A stretch of DNA of 64,000 nt from Silene conica. Lineage: Eukaryota; Streptophyta; Magnoliopsida; Caryophyllales; Caryophyllaceae. Of the stretch, positions 50,723-61,946 are shown piece by piece. Within the stretch, counting starts at the first letter, position 1; the number at the start of each line of letters is the position of its first letter. The notes beneath the pieces were generated by a model, which was not told where the DNA came from, did not search any database, and saw only the letters and a list, made by a program, of their open reading frames with translations. The stretch is from contig CM055318.2 of assembly GCA_029255685.2 (NCBI GenBank), positions 1,493,001-1,557,000 on the forward strand. Direction: 5' to 3'. A program made the translations under genes and the position numbers.

Positions 50723-51263
50723 TAGAGCTGGCAAAAGCCGCCCCGCCCCGCCCGAAATCCGACCCGATACAACCAGAGAATTGGACGACCCGAAACCGAA
50801 CTGACCCAACCCAAATCGACTCGCTAACCGATAGCAGCATTATTTTGTCCAACCCGAACCCGACCCGAACCGAACCGACCCAGGCTGTGACCCGATATTT
50901 CTCAACCCGATAGATGACGTTATAATGAACTGGCTTAATAATGGTTTAAATGACACCAAATTGATAATTTTCTTAATTATTTGAACTTAAACTTCAATTA
51001 ATACATTTATCAATTAATTAAACATAAAATTATCATCTAAAACTAAATATATAAAATAAAATATATGTCAATAACCTGACCCGCTAATGACCTAACCCGA
51101 ATTATCACCCGTGATGACCCGACCCGAAAATGACCCGACATGAACCGAACCGACCCGAACCCGTCCTAACCCGACATAACCCGAACCCAATATGACCCGA
51201 CCTGCTTTGACCCGACCCGTAACCGACCCGTGACCGACCCGAGTGACCCGATTGCCACCTCTA
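50723..51263. mobile_element. hAT-type MITE (ACCCGACCCG-rich)
   Basis: A 541-bp element with ends TAGAGCTGGCAAAA and TTGCCACCTCTA, flanked by perfect 8-bp duplications CTTGCATA (50715-50722 and 51264-51271). It shares its left terminus with the element at 388-593. Subterminal regions are dense in CCCGACCCG words. It lies about 180 bp upstream of SYF1-like gene B, within possible promoter DNA. Confidence 0.88.
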
Positions 51264-51271
51264 CTTGCATA

Positions 51272-52268
51272 GATATACAATTTAAATATTATTATTTTAA
51301 TAATTCTATTTAAAATTTGATTAAGTTTTTTATATAGTTATTATTTAATTTACACTTGTAAATAACTTTTTTTTTAAATGTCAAATTTAAGTTATAAGAA
51401 ACATTAAATTTACCCGTTTGAGTAGCCGTTGAGGTATAATGTTAAGTTGTTATTTTATTATCTAATATTTTTTTGCAAGATACGTTTATGACGGTTATTG
51501 ATAAATTAATTCCAAATTATTTGATGCGGGTCTCGTCTTTACTGGTTAAAAAAATTGTAGTTGATGACGTAGACGCATGAGAACACTTAAAATGTTATTG
51601 TATTTAAATAGATAAGATATTAGATATGAACTCAATTTCCTTATTTACAAATTACAACATTCACATTGCTTTCCTTTTTAACTCCCAACTCCAGTCGTGT
51701 ACTCTTACCGTTTCATATACTTGGAGCTCTATTCAAACTTTCCCAACTTCAAAAGTAGTAACTTTTTATTAAACCCTAAACCCTAACCCGCTCGAGTGGA
51801 AGACAATCATCACAAGTTATCCAAAATGATTTGTATGTTAATCAACCCTAAAAATACACTAACGATTCCCGGAATCATAGCAAGGTTAGTAGGTTACTAC
51901 TCACTCATGTTGATATAAACACAATGAAAGATGTTTATAATTAGAGCTAAGATGAAATAAGTTATGATATTCAATCAAACAAAGTAAGTGAATAAGATTG
52001 TACCAACTAGAATAAAGGAAACAAGTTTGAATTGGATTGATTAATCGATTTTCGATTTGTAATATAATTTTATATGACCGATATACTAAAAATATTGTAA
52101 TATTAATATAAAGTTTATATTCAAAGTATATCAAAACGCAATCAATCTCTATAAATTTGAAATATCATAATAGAATTACAATATATAAGTAAATGTTAAT
52201 ACAAAAATCTCAAAATTTTCTTCATTATATGCATTTTTCATCGAAGTTTTTGCTTAAATAGTGTCGAA
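51272..52268. other. AT-rich intergenic DNA
   Basis: No gene recognised. A patch near 51635-51700 (TCAATTTCCTTATTTACAAA, CATTCACATTGCTTTCC) weakly resembles the A-copy 5' flank near 42735-42800 and may be the displaced flank of gene B. AAACCCTAAACCCTAA at about 51772 is only a two-unit telomere-like word. Confidence 0.4.
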
Positions 52269-53764
52269 AATCAAAATATTTACCAAAATGGAGTTCTTTT
52301 GAAACTAATTACCAAAAATGGTTCTACGTCATCAATTCGGTTTTTTAAATTTTTTTTTCAGGATTTTTGCACTTGTCGCTGTCCCAGACAGCGACATGTT
52401 GCTTCCATTTTCAAGCTTTGATAAGCTAACTTCGTCAAGTCCGTTCTCCTTACTCCGACCACCAAATGATGAAATACGACCACCATTCTCTTCTTCTCAC
52501 TTCCCTTATCGTATTCACATGGTTGTTTGAGTTATTTACTACATGGTTTGCGCAAACAATGAGCCGTAATATCGCCGTTCACCAACAAGAAAAATTACAA
52601 AATCACGAAATAACTAAAAATAATAGATAAAACGAGCCTAACCGAACTTCCGATTTTGAGCTCTACTAAGCTTGGAATCGGCTTGGATTTGGTCCAACCC
52701 GACTCGGAATTAGTTTTGACCGATTTCGAGCCGAGTTTTGACCGAGCTGATTCCGAGGGCTCTACGAGCCGGCTCTAATCATTTACAGCCCTAGGAGCAT
52801 CCATGGGTAGTGCCAACATTTTTGTGAGAAGGGCACTATCCGTCTTCAGCTTGTAACAAATAGTGTCCGTCTTTAACGAGAATTTGGGTAAAGTTAAAAG
52901 TAGTAGCTGCGGGAGTAGTGAAAGTAACAATAATAACCGCGTAAAGCTTGACAATTCCATTTGACAGCAAGAAAGATTTAACAACGGACAATTACATTCT
53001 AACTAAGACAAATTATTAGGTTAAAATTGATAATTTTCCCCAATTGAATTCATAGATGTGCAATGCGTATTACTGTAATTCCTGGTCATCATTCATTAAT
53101 TCATTCATCAGTAATTATTAAACGAGACGGTCTTACACTATGAGACGGTTTATTAATTTCAATTTCTACATGATCAGACATATTAATTACCCAGATAAAA
53201 AAAATCAGATCTTTGAGTAAATTGAAGAAACAAGTACAACAAAAATCAGCATTCAGAGAGTAATAAAAATGAAAACAGCGAAATTAATACCAGATTAAAA
53301 TGGTGGAGTTATGCAGCATCTGTGTCCGACAACTTCAGACTGATCAATGTCATATTTGGTGGAGCTTCTTCGTTACTTTTGTAGAAGAGAGGAGAGGGAT
53401 GAAATAGAGGAGATGCCGAAAAACAGAGAAGATGCAATGTTCGAAACCGAAATTGTTGGTGAACGGCGATATCACGACTCATTTTTTGCGCAAATCATGG
53501 AGTAAATAACTCAAACAACCATGTGAATACGATAAGGGAAGTGAGAAGAAGAGAATGGTGGTCGTATTTCATCATTTGGTAGTCGGAGTAAGGAGAACGG
53601 ACTTGACGAAGTTAGCTTATCAAAGCTTGAAAATGGAAGCAACATGTCGCTGTCTGGGACAGCGACAAGTGCAAAAATTCTGAAAAAAAATTTAAAAAAC
53701 CGAATTGATGACGTGGAACCATTTTTGGTAATTAGTTTCAAAAGAACCCCATTTTGGTAAATAG
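52269..53764. repeat. Large foldback: two about 310-bp inverted arms with a nested copied insert
   Basis: Left arm about 52269-52588 and right arm about 53447-53764 are near-perfect reverse complements, from TTTACCAAAATGGGGTT-type ends to CGCCGTTCACCAACA at the inner edge. Both arms hold the same roughly 60-codon open frame (SDMLLPFSSFDKLTSSSPFS) on opposite strands. The spacer begins with a 723-bp segment (52584-53306) copied from 57824-58546, then about 140 bp of other sequence. No reliable target duplication was found, so it may be a TIR transposon with long ends or a rearrangement. Confidence 0.82.
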
Positions 53765-53870
53765 TTCCATTTAGAACACCATTTTGATAAAAACTTCTTT
53801 TTCATCGTCATAATTCACCCATAAATCAGAGTTGTCAACATGTCGAATTCTTTGCAGATGGTTTACACGG

Positions 53871-54012
53871 TCGATTGTTCTAGTGGTACGACTAATAAAT
53901 TTATGATCAATTAGGGTTTGAAGATACAACAACCAAATTCTGGGTATTTTATGCGTCGTTCCTAAAGCTTGTTCAAATGAATTGTAAACAGATTCAAAAT
54001 CAGGATGAGTAA
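53871..54012 (-). pseudogene. SYF1-like gene fragment C
   Basis: About 125-140 bp matching the 5' coding part of SYF1-like A (about 42375-42510), including GATCAATTAGGGTTTGAAG. It is joined at AATT directly to sequence equivalent to 42764 upstream of the gene, so start codon and leader are deleted. It cannot encode a protein. Confidence 0.8.
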
Positions 54013-55098
54013 TTCTTTATTTACAATTTACAACACATTCACCTTTCTTTCTTAATACGTAGCGCTAAATCCCGCATGTTAATTTGCTTAATCCAACACT
54101 TGTATATCCTAAATTTCCATATTTGTCTTTCGTAAAAATAAAATTTAAAAGACTTTTAAATAATTGAAAGACTTCTCTCACTTTAAACCTAATCAATCTC
54201 TTATTTTTTCAACTATTATGGATCGTAATTCGCACATATCAAACGTAAGTTCGTCGTTTCATCGTAATTTTTTATTAAGTTCCGTCTTTTATTCAATTTA
54301 GTTATGTTTTTTTTTTTTTTTTTCTAAAAAGAGGTTTTTTTTTAACAATTAGGGTTTAAACTGAATTTAAATTCAATCAATCTCTGAAACTAAACTGAAA
54401 TTGGGAAATCCAAATGGGAGGGATTTTAGAATATTTATATATTCTAATTGCAGTAAAATCAGATTTTAGAACAATTGTTGAAATCGGGAAATTCAATTGC
54501 TGTAAAATCAGATTTTAGAGCAACTGTTGAAATCGGGAAATTCAATTGCTTTAAAATCATGAGTTGATTTTTGAGGTTTTTTATTTTCTCTTGTTTTTTG
54601 GGATGATAAAAGTGAGAAGGGTATATTCGGAATAATTGTAAAAAAATGTGTAGGATAATTAAGTAAAATGATGTGCTGGATTTTGCACGGTAATTAGAAA
54701 ACGAGTGCGGGTTTGGTACACATAGTTATAGTCTTAGACGTTTGACCCATTTTTGTTTCATTCAGCTCACAGACTAGTTTCATATACTGTTTCAGGTACT
54801 AAGAAGCTCGAGACTCTCAGTAAAATCCAGCTGTCCATCGTCTGTAAATCAAGTATATCGGGTCGTACGTTTTAACTTTTAACCAACTAAGCTAACCCAG
54901 ATGGGTATTTAGACATGTACAATTGTCGTTCTTAGTTTCCTATATACGTGGTTTTACATTTTGAGACACATAAAATGTTGACATTGATGTGTCAGCTTAA
55001 AATATTTTATTTTTCTTTTCTTTATTTTTTCATGTTATTTTTCCTATCTAAGTGGCTGCAATGACAATTCAATTACTTCATTTTAATCATTTATTTTG
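54013..55098. repeat. Second copy of the SYF1-like A upstream flank
   Basis: Collinear with 42764-43800, with small indels and an internal local duplication near 54440-54545 (TTCAATTGCT.TAAAATCA). It ends where the Helitron begins in the other copy, then continues to the tRNA at 55158. Confidence 0.82.
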
Positions 55099-55157
55099 AA
55101 ATACACAAATTCAAAACATATGTTTTTCTAATTTGAGCGCTGCCAACTAACAACTAA

Positions 55158-55229
55158 GTCGTTGTAGTATAGTGGTAAGTATTCCCGCCTGTCACGCGGG
55201 TGACCCGGGTTCGATCCCCGGCAACGGCG
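55158..55229 (+). tRNA. tRNA-Asp (GTC)
   Basis: A 72-nt cloverleaf: acceptor stem GTCGTTG/CAACGGC with discriminator G, anticodon stem CCCGC/GCGGG around loop CTGTCAC (anticodon GTC), and T arm CCGGG-TTCGATC-CCCGG. No intron. A T-rich Pol III terminator follows (GTATTTTTCGCTTTTTT). Confidence 0.96.
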
Positions 55230-55892
55230 TATTTTTCGCTTTTTTATTTTTATCCAATTTTCCGTTTAAATCCAAACTTGATGTACTACATGGTCTAGAA
55301 TCTATACTCTAGACTCTACGGATATCTTATTTATATTGTTCTCATTTGACTTTAATAACGTGTCAATTTTGACAATAACGTATTAGTGTCACCGTTAAAT
55401 TCCGATAACAAGCATGGTGATATGAGAATACTTCTTATGACAAACTAAACGTTAACAAGTTTTACATGCGTCGTTGTATTGGTAGTCGGAGCAATTTATA
55501 GTGGCTATTGACACCGGCTAATCATTACAGTTAGAAGAAACACCCAAACAGCATAAATGAGAGGACGAGAATACTTAGGGAAGCCTCGGATAATAAGTTG
55601 AAGAGAAAAAACAGGCACCAAGTTAAAGAGGTGTTATCGATTATAAATTGGTTTCTAATGTCAAAGCGTTCATCAAGATCAGACGGGTCATAAACGAGTT
55701 GCTGCTTCGAGAAAAAAATCTCATGTATATCACAAGACCTCGGAAATTTTGGCTAGAAAGTATTTGTTTTAGTACCTTAAACAAAATGTTAACACAATTC
55801 TTTGCATTAACATTAGCATAATTAACGTCTTTTGAAGGAAGACTTATTGAATGTGCATATGCAAACGTAAAGACTCGAAGGCTACCCCTAAC
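55230..55892. other. tRNA downstream region, no gene
   Basis: No exon is convincing. Parts resemble the region after the second tRNA: A.ACTTGATGT/AAGTTTGATGT just downstream, then TTATCGAT and GACCTCGGAAATTT near 55740 and 59870. This indicates an old duplication of the tRNA locus. Confidence 0.5.
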
Positions 55893-56259
55893 TAGGGCTG
55901 TACAATGGGATGGGCCGGTTCGGGCCGGGCCGGGCTAAAGAAAGTCAGCCCTGGCACGACCCTAAAATAATATAGGGCTGGGCCAGGAAAAGTCAGCGCT
56001 GACCCAGCCCTGTAGGGCTGCTAGTTGTGTTTGTGGAATGTATTTGTGTTAGTTGTGTTGGTTTGATTAGTGGGCTGGGCTGCATTTTACACAGGGCTGC
56101 AGATAGGGCTGGACTGACAAAATCCGGCCCTGGCCCTGGCCCTGACCCTATTCGCTACCGGGCTGGGCTGGCTCAGCCCTAGCCCTGTATGAGCTAGAAA
56201 AATTGGCCCACGTAACAGGGTTGGGCCGGGCCGGGCTGGCGCTACGTTGTCCAGCTCTA
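55893..56259. mobile_element. hAT-type MITE (GGGCTGGGC-rich), first copy
   Basis: A 367-bp element from TAGGGCTGTACAATGGG to ACGTTGTCCAGCTCTA, with perfect 8-bp duplications CCCCTAAC (55885-55892 and 56260-56267). GC-rich GGGCCGGGC and CAGCCCTG words fill it. It is the same family as 59937-60310 in opposite orientation. Confidence 0.88.
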
Positions 56260-56715
56260 CCCCTAACTAGAACCACAATACAAATTCACGATAGTCTAAC
56301 CTGAATGCTTAGCATTAAGGTATCGCTAAAAGAAGGGGGGAAGATAATGCTGACATTTCCAATCAGGGGTACATAAACATTACGGTTGGTCTCATACGTG
56401 ACATCGCCTCATGCAAGACTCATCGTTTCCTCCTAACTGTAATGGACATGCATTACCCACAAATACAGGATAGCTGATAAATATATTCCGCTTTGCAATA
56501 AAGGAAGAAGATGCTCATATTCAACTAACAAGAACACGGAAAGAAAGTGATGCAGACGGTAGACCACATTATCTGACAGGCCTCGGCCTCGGCCTCGGCC
56601 TCTACTCAACAACTTGTTTATAAACGCAACTTATCGGTAAAAGTCATGACATAACTATCAAAGTGGTTAGCAACTAAACTAAGGTCGAAAATTTAGAATT
56701 AAAAGACGAGGTACA

Positions 56716-57335
56716 TTAGTTGGCAGCAGGCTTTGATGCATCGTTAACGGAAGTTTTAGTATCAAGTCGATCAACAGACGGGAATCCAGAAGCTTCAACT
56801 TCTAGGAATCTACTCAACTGTTTATCTTCCAAATGTTGCTGACAAAAAAAGCAACACACCATACATTAAAACCTAACCTACTGCCCAATCGGCCAATCTT
56901 ATATCTATGGTACTCCGACACTTCACTTAGCTGCCATGTCCCGTGTCCGACACATTCTTGTCTGATACCGACACGACACTTCGACACTTCATTTTAGACC
57001 AAAAAATTGAAACATTCGCAAAAAATAGCCGTATCCGACACTCGACACGTGTCCGACACGGCACTGTGTCGAAGAGTCAGGGTAACACACATCTTATTAT
57101 CTTAATTAACATCGAAAAATAAGAAAGAAGAGAAACATACAGAAAGACAAGTCCTGTATTTCTCCCACTCAGCAACACACTCTTCGTTTTGCCATTGACC
57201 CTTTACGAATTTCTCAGAATACCAATTGTTAAAACAGTTATGGTAGGCAGTCCTGAGATTAGCACAAGGAGAAGTTGTCGAACAAGGAGACGATGAGGGA
57301 GATTCGGAGGCTTTCTTTTCTCTAAAAATACCCAT
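56716..57335 (-). CDS. Twin-CX9C protein, TRIAP1/Mdm35-like (At4g33100-like)
   Basis: Two exons, 57335-57141 and 56838-56716, joined in phase 0, give 105 aa. The start MGIFREKK matches the plant family. Two CX9C motifs are visible, CANLRTAYHNC and CVAEWEKYRTC, the helical-hairpin signature of CHCH proteins folded by the intermembrane-space Mia40 pathway. Yeast Mdm35 and human TRIAP1 pair with Ups/PRELI lipid-transfer proteins; the plant protein is usually listed as uncharacterised, so that role is inferred. Exon 2 adds QHLEDKQLSRFLEVEA and a short polar tail. The 302-bp intron contains a GTGTCCGACAC-rich MITE-like element (about 56908-57090). Reading through the donor would give a spurious 77-aa protein. 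Confidence 0.9.
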
Positions 57336-57563
57336 TTTCAGATTCTCACTTTTATTGTCTTCCTAAACTTTGATGCTTCAGCAGTTTCACACTGCAATAA
57401 AAAACCAGACGACGGAGACTGTGAAAGTAGCAGCAATCAGACGAGGGGTAATAAAGTTAACAAAGCGGCTTGCTTGTGACGAACATTATCTATCAAAAGC
57501 TGAAGACGGACAGTGTCCCCCTCCCAACAAAGCAAGTGGGAGGAGAAATGGAGCATGAGCATC

Positions 57564-58033
57564 TAGGGGTGTAACCGAGCCGATTTGAGTTCGAGCACGG
57601 GTGGGCTTGGAATCGGCTCAGAAGTTTGAACTTGAGCTCGGAATCGGCTCGGAATTATCCGAGCTTAAAAAATCAAAGCTCTGAATTAGCTCAGATTAAG
57701 CTCGAGCTCTATTCGAGCTAGGTTAAATAATTTTTTTCTTTACTTTCTTGAACTTTTAAGTCAAAATAAAAATAAATACTTATAGATATAAGAAACATTA
57801 TGTTAAAATGACATTTTATTAGGAACAAGAAAAATTACAAAATCACGAAATAACTAAAAATAATAGATAAAACGAGCCTAACCGAACTTCCGATTTTGAG
57901 CTCTACTAAGCTTGGAATCGGCTTGGATTTGGTCCAACCCGACTCGGAATTAGTTTTGACCGATTTCGAGCCGAGTTTTGACCGAGCTGATTCTGAGGGC
58001 TCTACGAGCCGGCTCTAATCATTTACAGCCCTA
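57564..58033. mobile_element. hAT-type MITE (GGCTCGGAATCGG-rich)
   Basis: A 470-bp element starting TAGGGGTGTAACCGAGC and ending TTTACAGCCCTA, flanked by TGAGCATC and GGAGCATC (7 of 8 match). It is complete here but left-truncated in the copied segment at 52584, which shows which copy is the source. Confidence 0.75.
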
Positions 58034-58546
58034 GGAGCATCCATGGGTAGTGCCAACATTTTTGTGAGAAGGGCACTATCCGTCTTCAGCTTGTAACGGA
58101 TAGTGTCCGTCTTCAACGAGAATTAGGGTAAAGTTAAAAGTAGTAGCTGCGGGAGTAGTGAAAGTAACAATAATAACCGCGTAAAGCTTGACAATTCCAT
58201 TTGACAGCAAGAAAGATTTAACAACGGACAATTATATTCTAACTAAGACAAATTATTAGGTTAAAATTGATAATTTTCCCCAATTGAATTCATAGATGTG
58301 TAATGCGGATTACTGTAGTTCCTGGTCATCATTCATTAATTCATTCATCAGTAATTATTAAACGAGACGGTCTTACACTATGAGACGGTTTATTAATTTC
58401 AATTTCTACATGATCAGACATATTAATTACCCAGATAAAAAAAATCAGATCTTTGAGTAAATTGAAGAAACAAGTACAACAAAAATCAGCATTCAGAGAG
58501 TAATAAAAATGAAAACAGCGAAATTAATACCAGATTAAAATGGTGG
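57824..58546. repeat. Source of the 723-bp local duplication
   Basis: Matches 52584-53306 at a constant offset of 5,240 with a few substitutions. It begins inside the hAT MITE and ends at CCAGATTAAAATGGTGG, beyond which the two copies diverge completely. Confidence 0.9.
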
Positions 58547-59226
58547 TCGATCGTCGGCGGGTGGAGGAGATGAGGGTGGCGCGGTGGTGGACGGAGGAGA
58601 CGGTGACGGAAGGCGATAAGTCGACGGTGATAATGTCGGGTTTGAGTCTTTCAGAGTATGAGAGATGAGAGAAGAAGGTCAGAGTTTGTGTCTTTGACTT
58701 CGGAATGCACCGTTAGTCCGACGGTTTTACATGGTAAGACGGTTTATTTGTATATAACTCACGTTTTTTTACTCGATATAACAATAAATTGAATGATTTT
58801 TTTATAGAAAAAAACCGTCTTCACTCTCTCGCTATAAGATCGTCTTATTCTATAATTTATGGTGGAATGGATTAGGTAACGTAACTATTTTTGGCCGTCT
58901 TTAGTCTTTGCTCAACCGCTTCGGCCTTCGGTTCAGTAATTGCAGTTTTTGAAAAGCGAATTATAACTGAATTTTGAACCGATTTTTATTTAATTGACCT
59001 CTTAACGTTTACATTTCAATTCCTTTCACTATAACTTTAAAAGTAAAATTTTTCGATTTTTCAGTCCGATTTTTACGGTTTGATTAACCTATAACATTTC
59101 TAAAAGCCAATGTTATGGTCACTTTGGTACTAGCCGCCTGAAATTATTTTGTATATGATGTTTGAAAAAGAGTTAAGGGTATAATTTTAAGTAATTAAGT
59201 AATATGTGCTTTTAAAGATCAATTCA
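58547..59226. other. Spacer between MITE and second tRNA
   Basis: A GC-rich purine-biased patch (58547-58640, GGTGG/GGAGGAGA words) is followed by AGACGGT-type repeat motifs near 58735 and 58815, which are partly inverted and typical of non-autonomous DNA elements. No gene is supported. Confidence 0.4.
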
Positions 59227-59298
59227 GTCGTTGTAGTATAGTGGTAAGTATTCCCGCCTGTCACGCGGGTGACCCGGGTTCGATCCCCGGCAACGGCG
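59227..59298 (+). tRNA. tRNA-Asp (GTC), second copy
   Basis: Identical in sequence to the tRNA at 55158-55229, with the same CTGTCAC anticodon loop, followed by a T run (TCTTTTTATTTA) as Pol III terminator. The two genes are 4.07 kb apart in the same orientation. Confidence 0.96.
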
Positions 59299-59936
59299 TC
59301 TTTTTATTTAGCCTTTTATTTTTTTATCCCAAGTTTGATGTTTCAGACCACTATTACCTGTTTGGGTGAAGCTAATTTCATGAAAGTTCATCAATGAAAC
59401 TTCACAGTTCACAAATATGGACATATACTTCGGCCTAGATCGCTTTACGGGATTACGTAACAAGACTTCTCGTAATCTCGTCCATTGAATCGATTTCCAA
59501 CTCGGCCGACCAACTACATTGCAAGTATACATACAACAGCCTGTTACTTGTTTGATTACTTCATCCTATTGTAATGTCTCATCTACCTTTCACTGTCTGT
59601 CTTACTGTCTTAGTTCTTTCTAAGTCGTTGAATACGATGAAAGCATACGGTTGAAGAGTCTTACATAATACTACCAATCTCCTATGAGACGGTTTTATAA
59701 TCATCGATACTAAACTGCTCATTGGCCACTTTCTGATGTTACATTTTTAAGTGATGCTCATGCTGGCCTATTTAAAAATGGGCATTGCGTTAAACAAGCG
59801 TAAAAGGGGCATTATCGATCTGAAATTCTGAATGTTCATCGTCTAAAAGGGTTATTGATCTGATCATGAGACCTCGGAAATTTAGTTAAAAAATACCCGG
59901 TATCCGTGATAGGCCGAATGCCTGAAAGGCTGAAAC

Positions 59937-60310
59937 TAGAGCTTGACAACGTAGCGGGCCAATCCGGCCCAACCCTGTTACGTGGGCCAATTTTTCTAGC
60001 CCACACAGGGCTAGGGCTGGCCGGCCCAGCCCTGTAGCGAATAGGGCCAGGGCCGGATGTCAGCCCAGCCCTATCTGCAACCCTGTGTGAAATGCAGCCC
60101 AGCCCAGCCCAGCCCAGCCCACTAATAAAACTAACACAACTAATACAAATACAGCCCACAAACACAACTAACAGCCCTACAGGGCTGGGCCATGGCTGAC
60201 TTTTCTTGGCACGTCCCAGCCCAGCCCTATATTATTTCAGGGCCGTGCCAGGGCTGGCTTTCTTCAGCCCGGCCCGCCTCTGGCCCGACCCGGCCCATTG
60301 TACAGCCCTA
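59937..60310. mobile_element. hAT-type MITE (GGGCTGGGC-rich), second copy
   Basis: A 374-bp element from TAGAGCTTGACAACG to TTGTACAGCCCTA with perfect 8-bp duplications GCTGAAAC (59929-59936 and 60311-60318). Its last 90 bp and right target duplication are repeated at 61944-62041 as part of the 242-bp direct repeat. Confidence 0.88.
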
Positions 60311-60462
60311 GCTGAAACAGCGTTAGACGGTGTCAACGGTATTTCAGTTTTATGCCAGTTCTTCTGTAAGGTTGTGATTAAGACAAGTTTGAAGTAAACA
60401 TGTCTTCCATTATACGAGTTTTAAGGATTGGCTAAAGCGCATAATCTGACTAAACAAACGCA
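60221..60462. repeat. 242-bp direct repeat, left copy
   Basis: Identical, as far as I compared, to 61944-62185 (offset 1,723). It spans the end of the hAT MITE and the sequence leading to CTAAACAAACGCA. The match stops at 60220 and 60463, exactly where the HYP1-derived insert takes over, apart from a 3-base overlap. Confidence 0.92.
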
Positions 60463-61946
60463 GGGGAAGGTATAAGCCGCTGCAGGAAATAATGATTTCG
60501 TTCAATACTTTTCCCCGCCAATAAGCGTGGCACATACACATTAAAGTTTCCTGGCTGCTTCCTTATGATAGAGTATAGTGTGAAGAATAAAATACAAAGG
60601 CCAGAGTTTATTCCAACTGATGTAAGAAGCGCAGAAACAATCATATCTGAAGTGGCTCAATGAACATCCATAAACAGTCTCAGCCTGCAAAGATTCATTT
60701 GGAACGGTCACTACTGGAACATGGGGAATAATATAAGGTTCCATATAAAACTGAATTTGTGGCTATAGTAGACTACTAATAAGCTCACTCAAAAAAAATT
60801 CAATAAGACTCAATTCTAATAAGTTCTCCATCTACCTTTTATAAAACAAATAAGCTGAACACACAACTTCGCAAATATTTCAGACGATGAGGGTCTGCTT
60901 GCACCCAAGGATCTTAGAACCAAATCAATACTATATCAGTATATCGCAGCTTAAACTTATATAGATAGAAATTGGCTTGAAATAAAAGGCAGGCTTCTAA
61001 GCCAAGCATTTCATATAGGTTCATTCTGAAATCAAACAAGCTAAAATGGACTAGTGAAATTCGTACTGTATTTTTAATAGGAAATAACCATTCCAACCCG
61101 AGAATCACTTCTGCAGCATAGATGCCTTGCTTAAACATGTTCTCTTATCTCTGAGCTGAGACGTGTTAGCGGTGGTTAGGTTCCTACTCAAAACCACCTT
61201 AGCTATACTCTCGTCTATGTCACTTTTAATGTTGTCTGAGTTCAAGATAACACTCGTGTGTCACTTCCATGAGTTCCATCTCCAGCATAGATCATTGCTC
61301 AACCATGCTGCTAACCCGCCTTATCAATCTTTGAGCACAAGACGAAAAATACTTGCATATTTTTAAGCCTTAATCACATGCCAAGTGTCTAAATACACCA
61401 TCCAACTCAACACATTTCATTCATCCATAAATCATCTATCTTTATTATGAATCATTCACCTATTCCTCAAACAAATCGAGGACTGCTAAATGTGGCTTTC
61501 AACCCAATTCCCAACGTTCGCAAATTCTTACGCTGATTGAGTAATGATTTTCACAGTCATACACACTATAAACTAATCGAGGACTGCTAAAATTGCCTTT
61601 CAACCCATTTCTCAACCTCCACAAATTCTTACACTGTTTGAGTATGATTTTCACAATCATACACGCTCTAAAGCACCTGAAGATAATAATTGGAAAGAAC
61701 CACATTTCTACGCATTATCCGTGAACACATTCATGAAAAAGGTACTAAAATTCAAGGAAAACTCGAACATGGGCACGCTTTGACTAAATTTCAATTCAAT
61801 TCTTTCAACATACCCACAAGTCAAATTCTTCAAATCCAAAACAGAACTAGGAAAGGTATTCAACTGACTAATTCAAATTAAACCCATGAATATACTTACC
61901 AAATTAAGCAGATTATAAGCTGATCACAACCAAAAAAATAAATCCA
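60460..61946. pseudogene. Inserted copy of the HYP1 exon 1 and leader intron
   Basis: A copy of 14931-16417 in the same orientation. On the minus strand it keeps the HYP1 start and first 61 codons (60644 leftwards, [17 protein letters not shown]) and then runs into flanking DNA, giving a dead 64-aa frame. It has no promoter, leader exon or downstream exons. The right junction shares CCA and the left junction shares GCA with the flanks. Confidence 0.92.

Noticed and set aside
51772..51790. Telomere-like AAACCCTAA words
   Set aside because: Only two units, interstitial, no array.
59836..60165. 109-aa minus-strand frame rich in Gly/Pro/Ala
   Set aside because: Product of GC-rich words in the hAT MITE.
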